DNA from: Mycobacterium decipiens
GTDB lineage: Bacteria > Actinomycetota > Actinomycetes > Mycobacteriales > Mycobacteriaceae
Direction of reading: 5' to 3'
DNA length: 64,000 nucleotides
Assembly (NCBI RefSeq): GCF_963853665.1
Contig: NZ_OY970459.1
Span: 4,340,001-4,404,000, forward strand
This document shows positions 53,779 through 62,861 of the stretch, one piece after another. The notes beneath the pieces are model-generated. The model worked only from the letters and a program-made list of their open reading frames with translations. It ran no database searches and was not told where the DNA came from. Positions within the stretch are counted from its first letter, which is position 1, and each line of letters begins with the position of its first letter. Made by a program: the position numbers and the translations under genes.

Positions 53779-54226
53779 CCCGGCGAGAACCGTCGGCGCC
53801 CATCACCCGCATTCGCAGTCCCTCCGTCGCCGCATGGAGGATCTTCTTGCGGGCGATGTTGACCCAGAACACGGGCAGCGGCGCCGAGGGTTCCACCGTG
53901 AGGGTGAATGACACCCGGGTTTTGTCGTCACCCTCACGACGCAGGTTGTATTCGCCGTGCTGACCGTGCTGTTGAGCGGTCTTTTGGGCGTCCCACACCA
54001 TCCAGTCCGGCCCCCAGTGGTATTCGAGCAGTTCCGTGTCGAGGATGCCCGTCACCTTGACGGTGACCCGCACGTGGTGCGGTCGACCGTCGGGATGAGT
54101 GTCGACGACTTCGACCCGCTTGTGTACGGAAGACCAAGACGGGACCGCTTCCATGTCGGCGAGCGCCTCCATGATCACCTCAGGAGGCGCTTCGATGACG
54201 ACTTCGCGCGACGCTTGTACGGCCAC
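53771..54226 (-). CDS. SRPBCC (START-like) lipid-binding protein (Rv0857 ortholog)
   Basis: 151 residues. AVQASREVVIEAPPEVIMEA opens the Bet v1-like fold; YHWGPDWMVWDAQKTAQQHG and RVSFTLTVEPSAPLPVFWVN follow. It is highly similar to the next gene (54279-54734), evidence for tandem duplication. The GTG at 54226 is chosen because the domain begins there; the frame is open 27 codons more. It probably binds a lipid or CoA-linked intermediate. Confidence 0.9.
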   Translation of the reverse strand: MAVQASREVVIEAPPEVIMEALADMEAVPSWSSVHKRVEVVDTHPDGRPHHVRVTVKVTGILDTELLEYHWGPDWMVWDAQKTAQQHGQHGEYNLRREGDDKTRVSFTLTVEPSAPLPVFWVNIARKKILHAATEGLRMRVMGADGSRRAK

Positions 54227-54278
54227 TGCTACCAAGTTAGCAATCACGGTCGGCGTGCGCGGCCCCGTCAAGTCGCGA

Positions 54279-54734
54279 CTATTTTGCGTTCCCTTTGTCG
54301 CCGGCATCGGCGATCAAGTTCCTGAGCCCCTTCGCCGCGGCATCCAACACATGCTCGCTTGCCCGCTTGACGATGAAACCGGGGATCGGCCCCGCCGGCT
54401 CCACGGTGATGTCAAAACGCACCCGTGCCCTATCGACACCCTCGGGTTTGACGGTGTACTCGATGTGCTGTCCATGTTGCTGGAAGGTCTGATCGGCATC
54501 CCAGCACACCCAGTCCGGGCCCCAGTGATATTCGAGGATCTCCTTGTCAACGAGCCCCAAAATCTTGACGGTGGCCTTCACATGGTGCGGCCGACCATCC
54601 GGGTAATAGTCGATCACTTCCACCTGCTTGTGCAGCGGTGACCACGACGCCAGGACGCTGACATCTGCCAGCGCCTCCATGACCACTGCCGGGGGCGCGT
54701 CAATGACAAATTCCCGCGATGCTTTTACGGCCAC
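54279..54734 (-). CDS. SRPBCC (START-like) lipid-binding protein (Rv0856 ortholog)
   Basis: 151 residues, a paralog of the preceding gene. AVKASREFVIDAPPAVVMEA matches AVQASREVVIEAPPEVIMEA, and both have YHWGPDW followed by QQHGQH. The C-terminus is ADAGDKGNAK. The GTG at 54734 mirrors the paralog. It lies upstream of Rv0857-like and downstream of far on the same strand. Confidence 0.9.
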   Translation of the reverse strand: MAVKASREFVIDAPPAVVMEALADVSVLASWSPLHKQVEVIDYYPDGRPHHVKATVKILGLVDKEILEYHWGPDWVCWDADQTFQQHGQHIEYTVKPEGVDRARVRFDITVEPAGPIPGFIVKRASEHVLDAAAKGLRNLIADAGDKGNAK

Positions 54735-54792
54735 CAAGGTTCACGCTAGCAATGCGGCAGCGTTAGCGGGCGGGGTTCGGCAACTACTTTGG

Positions 54793-55872
54793 TTACCAGT
54801 TGATTTCGTCGATCGGTGTGGTTGCGGCCGGCGGCGGCCCGACCGAGCCGGCGGGTGTCCGGGAAAATCGCGGCGCGGGCCCCGCCTGCTCGACGCCATG
54901 GGCGGTGATCACCGTGGACCGCGCCCTCAAGTGGTCGTTGGTGGCGGCTTCGCTCCACGTGAGCACCGGTGTCACACAAGCGTCGGTGCCGGCGAACACC
55001 CGCGTCCACTCGGCACGGGTCCGGCCGGCGAATCGTTCGGCGAAGATGCCATACATCCGCGGGTAGGAGGCGACGTCGAGCTGACTCGGCACGTCGGCGG
55101 CGGACAGGCCGAGCCCGCTCAACAACGCCGCGAAGAATTGCGGCTCGATGGCGCCAACAGCCATGTACTTGCCGTCCGACGTTTCGTAGCAGCGGTAGAA
55201 CGGGGCTCCCCCGTCCAGCAGGAAAGATTCGCGCTCGTCGCGCAGGCTGCCAATCCCCTTCATGGTCCACATCATCTGGGCCAGCACGCTGACCCCGTCG
55301 ACCATCGCGGCATCGACGACCTGCCCTTTCCCCGAATGTTCCCGCTCGTAGAGCGCGACCACGATGCCCAGCAGCACCAGCATCGAGCCGCCGCCGAAAT
55401 CGGCAACCAGGTTCAGCGGCGGCAGCGGCGGCCGGTCGGCGTAGCCAAACGCGGCCAACGCACCGGTCTGCGACAAGTAGTTGATGTCGTGACCCGCCAT
55501 CGCGGCCAGCGGCCCATCCTGTCCCCAACCGGTGATGCGCGCGAAGATCAGTCGCGGGTTAACCGACGCGCAATCGTCGGGTCCGATGCCTAGGCGCTCG
55601 CAGGTGCCGGGGCGGAAGCAGTCCAACAGGACGTCGGCCTTGGCGGCCAGCTCCAACAGCGCCTGCGGCTGCGATTTGACGTCCAGGTCGACGATCCGCT
55701 TCCCGCGGTGCAGCAGGTCGCGGTCCTCGGACGGCATCGTGAGGCCACCGGGGCGGCGCACCCGCACCACGTCAGCGCCGAGGTCGGCGAGCACCATCCC
55801 GGCGTGCGGCCCCGGTCCGATGCCGCCGAGTTCGATGATCTTCACCCCGGCCAGTGGCCCCCCGGTCGTCAC
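54793..55872 (-). CDS. far: Family III CoA-transferase / 2-methylacyl-CoA racemase Far
   Basis: 359 residues, the same length as M. tuberculosis Far. Family blocks: GVKIIELGGIGPGPHAGMVL, DLGADVVRVRRPGG, ARITGWGQDGPLAAMAGHDI (His/Asp catalytic pair in GHDINY) and LLDGGAPFYRCYETSDGKYM. It would isomerise 2-methyl-branched acyl-CoAs between R and S forms so they can enter beta-oxidation. It is flanked on both sides by SRPBCC genes on the same strand, with only 5 bp to 55878-56321. Confidence 0.94.
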   Translation of the reverse strand: MTTGGPLAGVKIIELGGIGPGPHAGMVLADLGADVVRVRRPGGLTMPSEDRDLLHRGKRIVDLDVKSQPQALLELAAKADVLLDCFRPGTCERLGIGPDDCASVNPRLIFARITGWGQDGPLAAMAGHDINYLSQTGALAAFGYADRPPLPPLNLVADFGGGSMLVLLGIVVALYEREHSGKGQVVDAAMVDGVSVLAQMMWTMKGIGSLRDERESFLLDGGAPFYRCYETSDGKYMAVGAIEPQFFAALLSGLGLSAADVPSQLDVASYPRMYGIFAERFAGRTRAEWTRVFAGTDACVTPVLTWSEAATNDHLRARSTVITAHGVEQAGPAPRFSRTPAGSVGPPPAATTPIDEINW

Positions 55873-55877
55873 GACGA

Positions 55878-56321
55878 CTATTGACCCTTCTTCACCTTCA
55901 GCACCTGCCTGCGCAGGGCCTCGGTCGCGGTATCGATCGTCCCTTTGATAGCGCGTTTCAGCACGAAGCCGGGCAGTGGCACCTGAGGGTCAATGGCAAT
56001 CTCAAACTTGACCAGGGTGTTGTCGCCCTTGGGAATCAACTCGTACTTTCCATCCTGCGCGCGCTGCTGTGTGGAGCTGACCAGCGTCCACCGTACTGAG
56101 CGGTCGGTCCAGCTGTAGGCCACCACCTGTTCGTCGGTGATGCCCGCGGTCTTGACTTTCATCTTCACCTTGCTAGGCCACCCGTCGTCCCCGGTCTCGA
56201 GTATCTCGACGCTCTGATGGGCTGGCGACCACTCGGTCATCGCTTCGAAATCGGCGATGATATCCAGGATCTCCTCGGGACTTGCTTCGATGACGATGTC
56301 GCGCGACTCCTTGATTGCCAT
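55878..56321 (-). CDS. SRPBCC (START-like) lipid-binding protein (Rv0854 ortholog)
   Basis: 147 residues; AIKESRDIVIEASPEEILDI and YSWTDRSVRWTLVSSTQQRA are the family segments. It ends in Lys-rich RRQVLKVKKGQ. More diverged from the Rv0856/Rv0857 pair than they are from each other. It is the first gene of an apparent operon Rv0854-far-Rv0856-Rv0857 and divergent from kdc. Confidence 0.92.
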   Translation of the reverse strand: MAIKESRDIVIEASPEEILDIIADFEAMTEWSPAHQSVEILETGDDGWPSKVKMKVKTAGITDEQVVAYSWTDRSVRWTLVSSTQQRAQDGKYELIPKGDNTLVKFEIAIDPQVPLPGFVLKRAIKGTIDTATEALRRQVLKVKKGQ

Positions 56322-56385
56322 GGCCGCACGATAGCGAACCGGCGTCCAGTCGGGAATAGCTCCGCCCCGGCGTACCGTCGTCCTG

Positions 56386-58077
56386 GTGACACCCCACGAG
56401 AGCGATGCCGCGACCGATACCGTCTACACCGTCGGTGACTACCTGCTCGACCGCCTCGCCGAACTCGGCGTCTCGGAGATCTTCGGCGTTCCCGGCGACT
56501 ACAACCTGCAGTTCCTCGACCACATCGTGGCCCACCCGAGGATTCGATGGGTGGGTAGCGCCAACGAACTGAATGCCGGGTACGCCGCCGACGGGTACGG
56601 GCGGCTGCGCGGGATGTCAGCGGTGGTAACGACATTCGGCGTCGGCGAGCTCTCGGCGACCAATGCGATCGCGGGCAGCTATGCCGAGCATGTGCCCGTG
56701 GTGCACATCGTCGGCGGCCCGACCAAGGACGCGCAGGGCACGCGCCGGGCACTGCACCATTCACTCGGCGACGGCGACTTCGAGCACTTCCTCCGCATCA
56801 GCCGCGAAATAACCTGTGCCCAAGCCAATCTCATGCCGGCAACGGCCTGCAGAGAGATAGACCGGGTGCTGTCCGAGGTGCGGGAGCAAAAGCGGCCCGG
56901 ATACCTCTTGCTCAGCAGCGACGTGGCGCGCTTTCCCACCGAACCACCCGGCTCCCCGCTGCCCCGCTACGCTGGCGGCACCAGCCCACGCGCGCTGTCA
57001 CTGTTCACCGAGGCCGCCACCGAGCTGATCGCCGACCACCAGTTGACGGTGCTCGCCGACCTGCTGGTCCATCGCCTGCAAGCAGTCAAAGAGCTCGAGG
57101 CTTTGTTGGCGGCCGACGTGGTACCGCATGCCACGTTGATGTGGGGAAAGAGCTTGCTCGACGAGAGCTCGCCCAACTTTCTGGGGATCTATGCCGGAGC
57201 CGCCAGCGCCCAACGAGTACGCGCCGCGATCGAGCAGGCGCCGGTGCTGGTTACCGCCGGCGTGGTGTTCACCGACATGGTCAGCGGCTTCTTCAGCCAG
57301 CGGATCGACCCGGCCCGAACCATCGACGTCGGGCAATACCAGAGCAGCGTGGCCGACCAGGTGTTCGCGCCGCTGGAGATGGGCGCCGCCCTGCAGGCCC
57401 TGGCCACCATCCTGTCGCGGCGCGGGATAAGTTCACCACCGGTGACGGCGCCGGCCGCCGAACCTCCGGTGCCAATACCGGCGCGCGATGAGCCGCTCAC
57501 CCAACAGATGGTGTGGGACCGGCTATGTGAAGCGCTCACACCCGGGAACGTGGTACTCGCCGACCAGGGCACCTCGTTCTACGGCATGGCGGACCACCGA
57601 TTGCCGCACGGAGTCACCTTCATCGGCCAACCATTGTGGGGCTCAATCGGTTACACGTTACCCGCGGCGGTCGGGGCCGCCGTAGCGCATCCGGACCGCA
57701 GAACGGTGTTGTTGATCGGCGACGGGGCCGCACAATTGACCGTGCAGGAACTCGGCATCTTCTCCCGCGAAGGGCTATCCCCGGTGATTGTGGTGGTCAA
57801 CAACGACGGCTACACGGTCGAACGGGCGATCCACGGCGAGACAGCCCCTTACAACGACATCGTCAGCTGGAACTGGACCGACATCCCCAACGCGCTGGGG
57901 GTGGCCAATCACCTCGCGTTCCGGGCCCAAACCTATGGCCAACTCGACGACGCATTCACCGCCGCCGCACAGCAGCGGGACCGCATGGTGTTCGTTGAGG
58001 TGGTGTTGCCGCGACTCGAGATCCCTCGCCTGCTCGGCCAACTCGTCGGATCTATGTCGCCGCCGGGACATCGCTGA
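56386..58077 (+). CDS. kdc: Thiamine-diphosphate-dependent alpha-keto-acid decarboxylase
   Basis: 563 residues. Pyrimidine-binding domain with the catalytic Glu context [16 protein letters not shown] motif in [12 protein letters not shown], and the ThDP/Mg motif [14 protein letters not shown] to [14 protein letters not shown] near 450. Early annotation called Rv0853c pyruvate decarboxylase (pdc); purified enzyme prefers branched-chain and aromatic keto acids (literature). The start is a GTG ([20 protein letters not shown]). Cytosolic; probably removes CO2 from amino-acid-derived keto acids. Confidence 0.95.
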   Translation: MTPHESDAATDTVYTVGDYLLDRLAELGVSEIFGVPGDYNLQFLDHIVAHPRIRWVGSANELNAGYAADGYGRLRGMSAVVTTFGVGELSATNAIAGSYAEHVPVVHIVGGPTKDAQGTRRALHHSLGDGDFEHFLRISREITCAQANLMPATACREIDRVLSEVREQKRPGYLLLSSDVARFPTEPPGSPLPRYAGGTSPRALSLFTEAATELIADHQLTVLADLLVHRLQAVKELEALLAADVVPHATLMWGKSLLDESSPNFLGIYAGAASAQRVRAAIEQAPVLVTAGVVFTDMVSGFFSQRIDPARTIDVGQYQSSVADQVFAPLEMGAALQALATILSRRGISSPPVTAPAAEPPVPIPARDEPLTQQMVWDRLCEALTPGNVVLADQGTSFYGMADHRLPHGVTFIGQPLWGSIGYTLPAAVGAAVAHPDRRTVLLIGDGAAQLTVQELGIFSREGLSPVIVVVNNDGYTVERAIHGETAPYNDIVSWNWTDIPNALGVANHLAFRAQTYGQLDDAFTAAAQQRDRMVFVEVVLPRLEIPRLLGQLVGSMSPPGHR

Positions 58078-58108
58078 CACGGGCTTGGGCCGGCGTCGCG
58101 CGATCCGC

Positions 58109-58723
58109 TCACTGGGGTGTATCGATCCGCATCGAGTCGAAGAACCGGCCGACGAACAGCGCAGGGTAGGCTCCCACTCCCGCCCCGCTCATCCATTCGG
58201 CTGCGGCGTCGGGATGGTCGATCCACTGCCGCGCGCCCTCCTCATCCGGAAACTCCTGCAGGATCAAAACCTCGCGCGCATCGTCGAAAGCCTGGAAAAC
58301 CCAGGTTTTTCGAATCCCGGCGGCGGTGAACCGGTCCATCGCTGAACGGATCTCTGTGGTCAGGATGGACACGTTGTCCACCGACGCGAACGCGGCCACC
58401 ACAACGCCGGGCGCCTGCGAAGTGGACTGGGTCGTCGGCGGCACCGCGGCAATTCGGTCGACGATCTCGCCCGCGAAGACCGCCGGGATATCTTCGACGC
58501 CCACAGCGTCGAACCAGTCGAAGAAGACCCGCGAGCGGAGCAATTCCACGATCGGCTCACGGCTGTGTAATCCGATCATCACCAGGACACGGCCATAGTC
58601 GTGGGTGGACGCATACACCAGAACGTGGTGTGCGCCGATATCGGCCAGAGCCGCTTTGTTGCGCTCGAGCAGCGGCCACACTCTGCTGGGATCGGGGACA
58701 CGATAGTCCGAAGCGATCACCAT
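58109..58723 (-). CDS. Conserved hypothetical protein, dimeric alpha-beta-barrel-like
   Basis: 204 residues from ATG 58723 (MVIASDYRVPDPSRVW). Two similar halves, each with a VMIGLHSREPIVELL- or VLILQEFPDEEGARQWI-type strand/helix, suggest a duplicated ABM/EthD-like barrel. A TTG at 58747 would overlap the upstream ligase stop and add eight residues. It ends the operon with the acyl-CoA synthetase and amidohydrolase. Function unknown. Confidence 0.75.
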   Translation of the reverse strand: MVIASDYRVPDPSRVWPLLERNKAALADIGAHHVLVYASTHDYGRVLVMIGLHSREPIVELLRSRVFFDWFDAVGVEDIPAVFAGEIVDRIAAVPPTTQSTSQAPGVVVAAFASVDNVSILTTEIRSAMDRFTAAGIRKTWVFQAFDDAREVLILQEFPDEEGARQWIDHPDAAAEWMSGAGVGAYPALFVGRFFDSMRIDTPQ

Positions 58724-58743
58724 CGCATGTATGTCGCCGCCAG

Positions 58744-60201
58744 TCAACGAAGCTGCTCTTTCACCACTTTGCCGGACGCGTTCAGTGGCAGCGCATCCAG
58801 AAACTCGACGAATCGTGGGGCCTTGAATCCCGCCATCCGCTCACGGCACCACGCAATCAAATCATCCTCGGACACTGCAATTTTCGGCACCACGAAGGCC
58901 TTACCCACTTGGCCGAGGCGCTCATCTGGAACCCCGATCACGGCAACCTGGGCGACAGCGGGATGCTCCAGCAGATACCCCTCGATCTCTGCTGGGTAGG
59001 CGTTGAAGCCGCCTACGATGAACATGTCCTTCTTGCGCCCGTCGATCCGCAGCCGGCCGGCGGAATCCAGGCTGCCCAGATCGCCGGTGTGCAACCATCC
59101 GTCGTCATCGATCGCCTCCGCGGTGGCAACTGGATCGTCGAGATAACCTTGCATGACACTGTACCCGCGGATCAAGACCTCCCCGTCCTCCGCGATGCGC
59201 ACCTCGACCCCGTCGCACGGGGTTCCGGCGGTCGTCGCGATGTCCTCGAAGGAATCCCCGCGCCGCGACGCCGTCGCCGTACCCGCTTCGGTTAGACCAT
59301 ACCCGGTCATGATCGACTGAAACGGCAGCTCGTTGCGCACCCGGCGAATGAGTTCCACGGGAATGTCGGCAGCGCCGATCACCGCTGCCCGCAACGACGA
59401 CAGGTCGTGGTCGCCGTGCGCCGACAGCAGTGACTGATACAGCGTCGGCGGCCCGGGCAGCATAGTAACCCGCTCGCGCTCAATTAGATCCAGCACTCGA
59501 TTGATCTCGAAGACGGCGACCGGGATGACGGTGGCGCCCCGTATTGCCGACGCGATGCAGCCCGCCTTGTAGCCGAAGGTGTGGAAGAACGGGTTGACGA
59601 CAAGATAGCGATCACCTTGGCGGAGGTCGGCGAGGTCACACCATTCGGCGTAGGACCGCAGATTCTGCGAGTGATTCATCATCACGCCCTTGGGCCGGCC
59701 GGTGGTGCCCGAGGTGTAGATGACGTCTGCTATGTCGGTTCCGCTGACCCGTCGCTCAAACGGCGAACCGCTGGCCAGAAAGTCCGACTTCAGATCGATG
59801 GCCGGCACATCGATGGGAACCTCGAAATCCTGACCGAGAAAGCCCTTTTCAGTCAGGACGGCCTTCGCGCCACTGCGGACGATGATGTCGGCTGCCTCGG
59901 CGGCCTTGAACCGAGTGCTGACCGGGACGACAGCCCCGCCGGCGGTCAACAGCCCGAACGCGGCGACCATCCACTCGGCGCAGTTTGGTGCCCAGACGGC
60001 GACCCGGTCCCCCCGCTCGATGCCGATCGACGCGAATGCACCAGCAGCACAACGAATCCGGTCTGCAATCTCAGTGAAGCTCAAGCGCAACCCTCCGTCG
60101 ACGATCGCCTCGGCATCACCAAAACGGTCAGCCGTGCTCAAGACCATCTCGGGAATGGTCGTCCAGTCGCGGTGGCCTGGCTCCCCGTCGCCGTACGTCA
60201 C
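58744..60201 (-). CDS. Acyl-CoA synthetase (FadD-type AMP-forming ligase)
   Basis: 485 residues of the ANL family. P-loop-like YTSGTTGRPKGVM near 170, GYGLTEAGT (A5-type), the D in WLHTGDLGSLD, hinge IDGRKKDMFIVGGFNAYPAE and catalytic Lys in NASGKVVKEQL. It makes an acyl-AMP then a CoA ester; the closest relatives by eye are the FadD3/FadD-short group that handle steroid-like or aromatic acids. The GTG start overlaps the amidohydrolase stop (GTGA), so the two are coupled. It is not orthologous to fadD16 in its exact position as I recall. Confidence 0.9.
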   Translation of the reverse strand: MTYGDGEPGHRDWTTIPEMVLSTADRFGDAEAIVDGGLRLSFTEIADRIRCAAGAFASIGIERGDRVAVWAPNCAEWMVAAFGLLTAGGAVVPVSTRFKAAEAADIIVRSGAKAVLTEKGFLGQDFEVPIDVPAIDLKSDFLASGSPFERRVSGTDIADVIYTSGTTGRPKGVMMNHSQNLRSYAEWCDLADLRQGDRYLVVNPFFHTFGYKAGCIASAIRGATVIPVAVFEINRVLDLIERERVTMLPGPPTLYQSLLSAHGDHDLSSLRAAVIGAADIPVELIRRVRNELPFQSIMTGYGLTEAGTATASRRGDSFEDIATTAGTPCDGVEVRIAEDGEVLIRGYSVMQGYLDDPVATAEAIDDDGWLHTGDLGSLDSAGRLRIDGRKKDMFIVGGFNAYPAEIEGYLLEHPAVAQVAVIGVPDERLGQVGKAFVVPKIAVSEDDLIAWCRERMAGFKAPRFVEFLDALPLNASGKVVKEQLR

Positions 60202-61379
60202 ACCGAGATGAGGCGGGCGAGGTTGCCGCCCATAATCTTTGCTTGATCGTCGACGCTCAGGTACTGCAGCGCATCCGCGTAATGCCGCGGTTGCGCGAGC
60301 CCTTCCGGGTGCGGGTAGTCCGATCCGTAGAGGACCCGATCCACGCCGATGAGGTCGACCAAGTCCGCGATGCCGTCTTCATAGAACGGGCTGATGTGGA
60401 TGCGGTTCTTGATCTCCTCGACCGGATCGCCACCGGGGAAGCTTTCCGGCGTCTTCTGGTAAACGTCGGCCAGCTGGTCCAGCAGCGGGAACAGCCACTT
60501 GGAGCCGGCTTCGATCACCGCGACCTTCAATTCCGGAACGCGATATAGCGCACCGTGAATCACCCACGACGCGACCGCGTCCTGTACCGGTCGCCACTCG
60601 TTGAGCATCGCGAAGGCATTGGTTTGAAACGGCAGCATTTCCTTGTCGCTGCCATCCCACTCCGCGGTGTAGCGGGCATAGCCGCTGTCGGAGGAATGCA
60701 TTGCCACCAGCACGTCGCACTCGACACAGCGTTGCCAGAACGGGTCGAACTCCGGCAGCGCGAAGGACCGCGGACCGCGGTATCCCGGAACCGGCGCGGG
60801 CCGAACCAGGATGGCCCGTGCGCCGCGCTCGACAACCCAATCCAGTTCCTCGATCGCCTTCTCCACGATCGGCAGGCTGACCACCGGCACGGTAAAGATG
60901 CGGTTCTGAAACTGAAAGCCCCACACTTCATCGAGCCACTGGTTCAGCGCATGCACCACAACGTGAATCAGTGCCGGATCGTCGCGCATCCGCTCCTCGA
61001 CAAGGCTGGCCAGCGTCGGGAACATAAGTGAGCGGTCGACACCCAGCTCGTTCATCAGCTCGAGACGCGGACCCGGCTCGCGGAATGCCGGGATCGCGCG
61101 CATCGGCTCGCCGAAGATCTCCCGGCGACTCTTGCCCTCCGGGTTGCCGTGCTTGAAGTAGTCCTCCATTGCCCCGGGGCGCGCGACCACTTCGAAGGTG
61201 GGGTTGGGAATGTAGTCGCTGATCTGGCCGCGAATCGCGATCTTGGTCCGGCCATTGACCTGTACGTACTGGATCGCATCTCGGAACTGCTTGGGCAGGT
61301 ACTTGGTCAGCGAGTCCTCGGTTTCGTAGAGGTGATTGTCGGCATCAAACAGCGGATAGGTCAGGTCGGCGGCCGTCAT
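60198..61379 (-). CDS. Amidohydrolase-2 family enzyme
   Basis: 393 residues, TIM-barrel metal-dependent hydrolase/decarboxylase. The first metal site is FDADNHLYETEDSL (DxH-type), with later blocks LVAMHSSDSGYARY and a terminal SDYPHPEGLAQPRHYADALQ (the catalytic Asp). Members decarboxylate ACMS-like or hydroxybenzoate compounds or hydrolyse ring products. The ATG at 61379 is set by GGAGGATCTT. It leads the operon with the ligase gene. Confidence 0.88.
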   Translation of the reverse strand: MTAADLTYPLFDADNHLYETEDSLTKYLPKQFRDAIQYVQVNGRTKIAIRGQISDYIPNPTFEVVARPGAMEDYFKHGNPEGKSRREIFGEPMRAIPAFREPGPRLELMNELGVDRSLMFPTLASLVEERMRDDPALIHVVVHALNQWLDEVWGFQFQNRIFTVPVVSLPIVEKAIEELDWVVERGARAILVRPAPVPGYRGPRSFALPEFDPFWQRCVECDVLVAMHSSDSGYARYTAEWDGSDKEMLPFQTNAFAMLNEWRPVQDAVASWVIHGALYRVPELKVAVIEAGSKWLFPLLDQLADVYQKTPESFPGGDPVEEIKNRIHISPFYEDGIADLVDLIGVDRVLYGSDYPHPEGLAQPRHYADALQYLSVDDQAKIMGGNLARLISV

Positions 61380-61401
61380 AAGATCCTCCATTGCAATTTG
61401 T

Positions 61402-61416
61402 GAGAATCATATTCTC
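61402..61416. promoter_or_regulatory. Palindrome GAGAAT-CAT-ATTCTC upstream of the amidohydrolase operon
   Basis: A perfect 6-bp inverted repeat, 23-37 bp before the amidohydrolase ATG, in the position of a repressor-binding site. The ATTCTC/GAGAAT elements recur in the opposite arrangement at 61567-61585, before the divergent exported-protein gene. Confidence 0.55.
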
Positions 61417-61481
61417 GTCAGTAGCGCATCGCAATGCCCGACCGCGCCCGGCACCGCGGAGCACCTCCCAACAGCGGTGAA

Positions 61482-61500
61482 CCCCAGAAACACCCTGGGG
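61482..61500. promoter_or_regulatory. Hairpin CCCCAG-N7-CTGGGG in the divergent gap
   Basis: A 6-bp G:C-rich stem, midway between the amidohydrolase operon and the exported-protein gene. It could be a leader attenuator or a boundary element. Confidence 0.3.
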
Positions 61501-61566
61501 ATGCCGCACTGCGCGATAGCGGCCGCCGGGCGCGAAACGAGGGCCCAGTCCCTGGTGACCGATGTT

Positions 61567-61602
61567 ATTCTCCGTGTACGAGAATGCGACTACCATAGGT
61601 AG
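61567..61602. promoter_or_regulatory. Palindromes before the exported-protein gene
   Basis: ATTCTC-CGTGTAC-GAGAAT (61567-61585) followed at once by CTACC-ATA-GGTAG (61590-61602), both perfect inverted repeats, 36 bp or more before the ATG at 61638. The first uses the same hexamers as the site at 61402. Confidence 0.5.
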
Positions 61603-61637
61603 CCGCGGCGACGGTCCCAAACGGCCGGAGGATCGAT

Positions 61638-62060
61638 ATGACGACCATCGGAAAGGCCAGTTCGGCAACGCTGTGTGCAACGCTGCCGGTGCTCGCTTCG
61701 ATCACCAGCCCGGGGCTGGCAGGTGCCGACCCAGCGATGCATCACGTCAGGTATTCCGTTTCCGCGGCCAGCCCTATCTACGCCGATATCTACTACCTGG
61801 ACCAAGAGCCGCCGGTGTTTTCCGATTACAGCCATAACCCCTACCAATTCGTTCCGAACATCCAGGTCGATGTCGCCCCCGGACAGCCGTGGGCGTACGA
61901 GCTCGATCTGGCCAACCCTGGCCAGTGGGCGTTGGTCTCAGCCAGCGTCGGGGCGGAACCGAAGACGCCGCAGTTGCACTGTGAGATCGCCGTGGACGGC
62001 GCGGTAGTCGTGTCCAAGGACGGCCCCAAGGGCGTGCTTTGTTCGCTGCGTCATTGGTGA
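61638..62060 (+). CDS. Small exported protein, MmpS-like fold
   Basis: 140 residues with a signal peptide (about 1-30, cleavage near GLAGADPA). The mature part VRYSVSAASPIYADIYYLDQ, then ...LHCEIAVDGAVVVSK and C-terminal CSLRHW, resembles the periplasmic beta domain of MmpS proteins; two cysteines may pair. It overlaps the TetR gene at its 3' end by 10 bp. Function unknown; envelope location expected. Confidence 0.8.
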   Translation: MTTIGKASSATLCATLPVLASITSPGLAGADPAMHHVRYSVSAASPIYADIYYLDQEPPVFSDYSHNPYQFVPNIQVDVAPGQPWAYELDLANPGQWALVSASVGAEPKTPQLHCEIAVDGAVVVSKDGPKGVLCSLRHW

Positions 62061-62677
62061 ACCACCCGCGCCTGCGGCATACCCGCGATTGACTGCGGCT
62101 CGCCCTCCAGCCGGCGCAAGTAGCTTTCTACGATCTCGAGGGTTTCGGCATGGCCGCCGGACATGCCGAGCGCCTGTTCGAGCACCAGAAACCGCGACAG
62201 GCTGGCCATGATTACCGTCCACACCACCGGCGGAAGATCGTCGTTGTCCACGCCGTAACGCTGCAGCGCAGCCGTCACGGCTTTGCCTTGTTCCTCGCGG
62301 AACCGCTCTGCGTAGTAAGCGATTTCGGCGCGCATCTCCTTGCGATGATTCGCCAGAGCCATGAACTCCATCGAGATTCTGGCGAACGCGGGATCGCTGC
62401 CGAATCTCCACAGCGCCCACAACGGTTGGGGCGAGTCCAGCGCCCGCGCCTGCACCTCGAGGCCTTCCTCGGCCCTGCGGCGGAAGACCTGAAGGAACAG
62501 CTCGTCCATGGTGCGGAAGTAGTAGTGCACCAGCTGGGGTTTGAGCCCAGCTTTGTTGGCCAGCCGACGAGAAGTCACGGCCGCGTATCCCTCTTCGAGC
62601 ATCAACTCTTCGGCCGCGTCCAGCAGCAGGCCGCGATTCTTCGCGTCCGGAGCTCCAATCCTGCGCGGCGATGCCAT
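62051..62677 (-). CDS. TetR-family transcriptional regulator
   Basis: 208 residues from ATG 62677 (MASPRRIGAPDAKNRGLLLD). HTH in YAAVTSRRLANKAGLKPQLV followed by HYYFRTMDELFLQVF. The C-terminal domain is helical. The GAGGGGTAACGGC site supports this start over a GTG five codons upstream. It is divergent from the cytochrome P450 gene and convergent with the exported-protein gene. Confidence 0.92.
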   Translation of the reverse strand: MASPRRIGAPDAKNRGLLLDAAEELMLEEGYAAVTSRRLANKAGLKPQLVHYYFRTMDELFLQVFRRRAEEGLEVQARALDSPQPLWALWRFGSDPAFARISMEFMALANHRKEMRAEIAYYAERFREEQGKAVTAALQRYGVDNDDLPPVVWTVIMASLSRFLVLEQALGMSGGHAETLEIVESYLRRLEGEPQSIAGMPQARVVHQ

Positions 62678-62757
62678 GCCGTTACCCCTCAACTGTCAGC
62701 CACGCTGATCGTAGCCACGTCTGTCGCGTTGCGGCCTTGACCACGACATTACCGCCA

Positions 62758-62777
62758 TGCTAAGCAGATGCTCAGCA
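62758..62777. promoter_or_regulatory. Two TGCTNAGCA operators between TetR and P450 genes
   Basis: TGCTAAGCA (62758-62766) and TGCTCAGCA (62769-62777) are two copies of a 9-bp palindrome whose centres are 11 bp apart, about one DNA turn. They lie between divergent start codons at 62677 and 62862, the classical position for a TetR operator. Confidence 0.6.
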
Positions 62778-62861
62778 CACTGTCGGATTCGCGCCAGCCC
62801 TCGCCGTCCACGCGCCATTCAGCCACCCTTCGGCACGGGCAGCTCCCGGAGGCATGCACGA

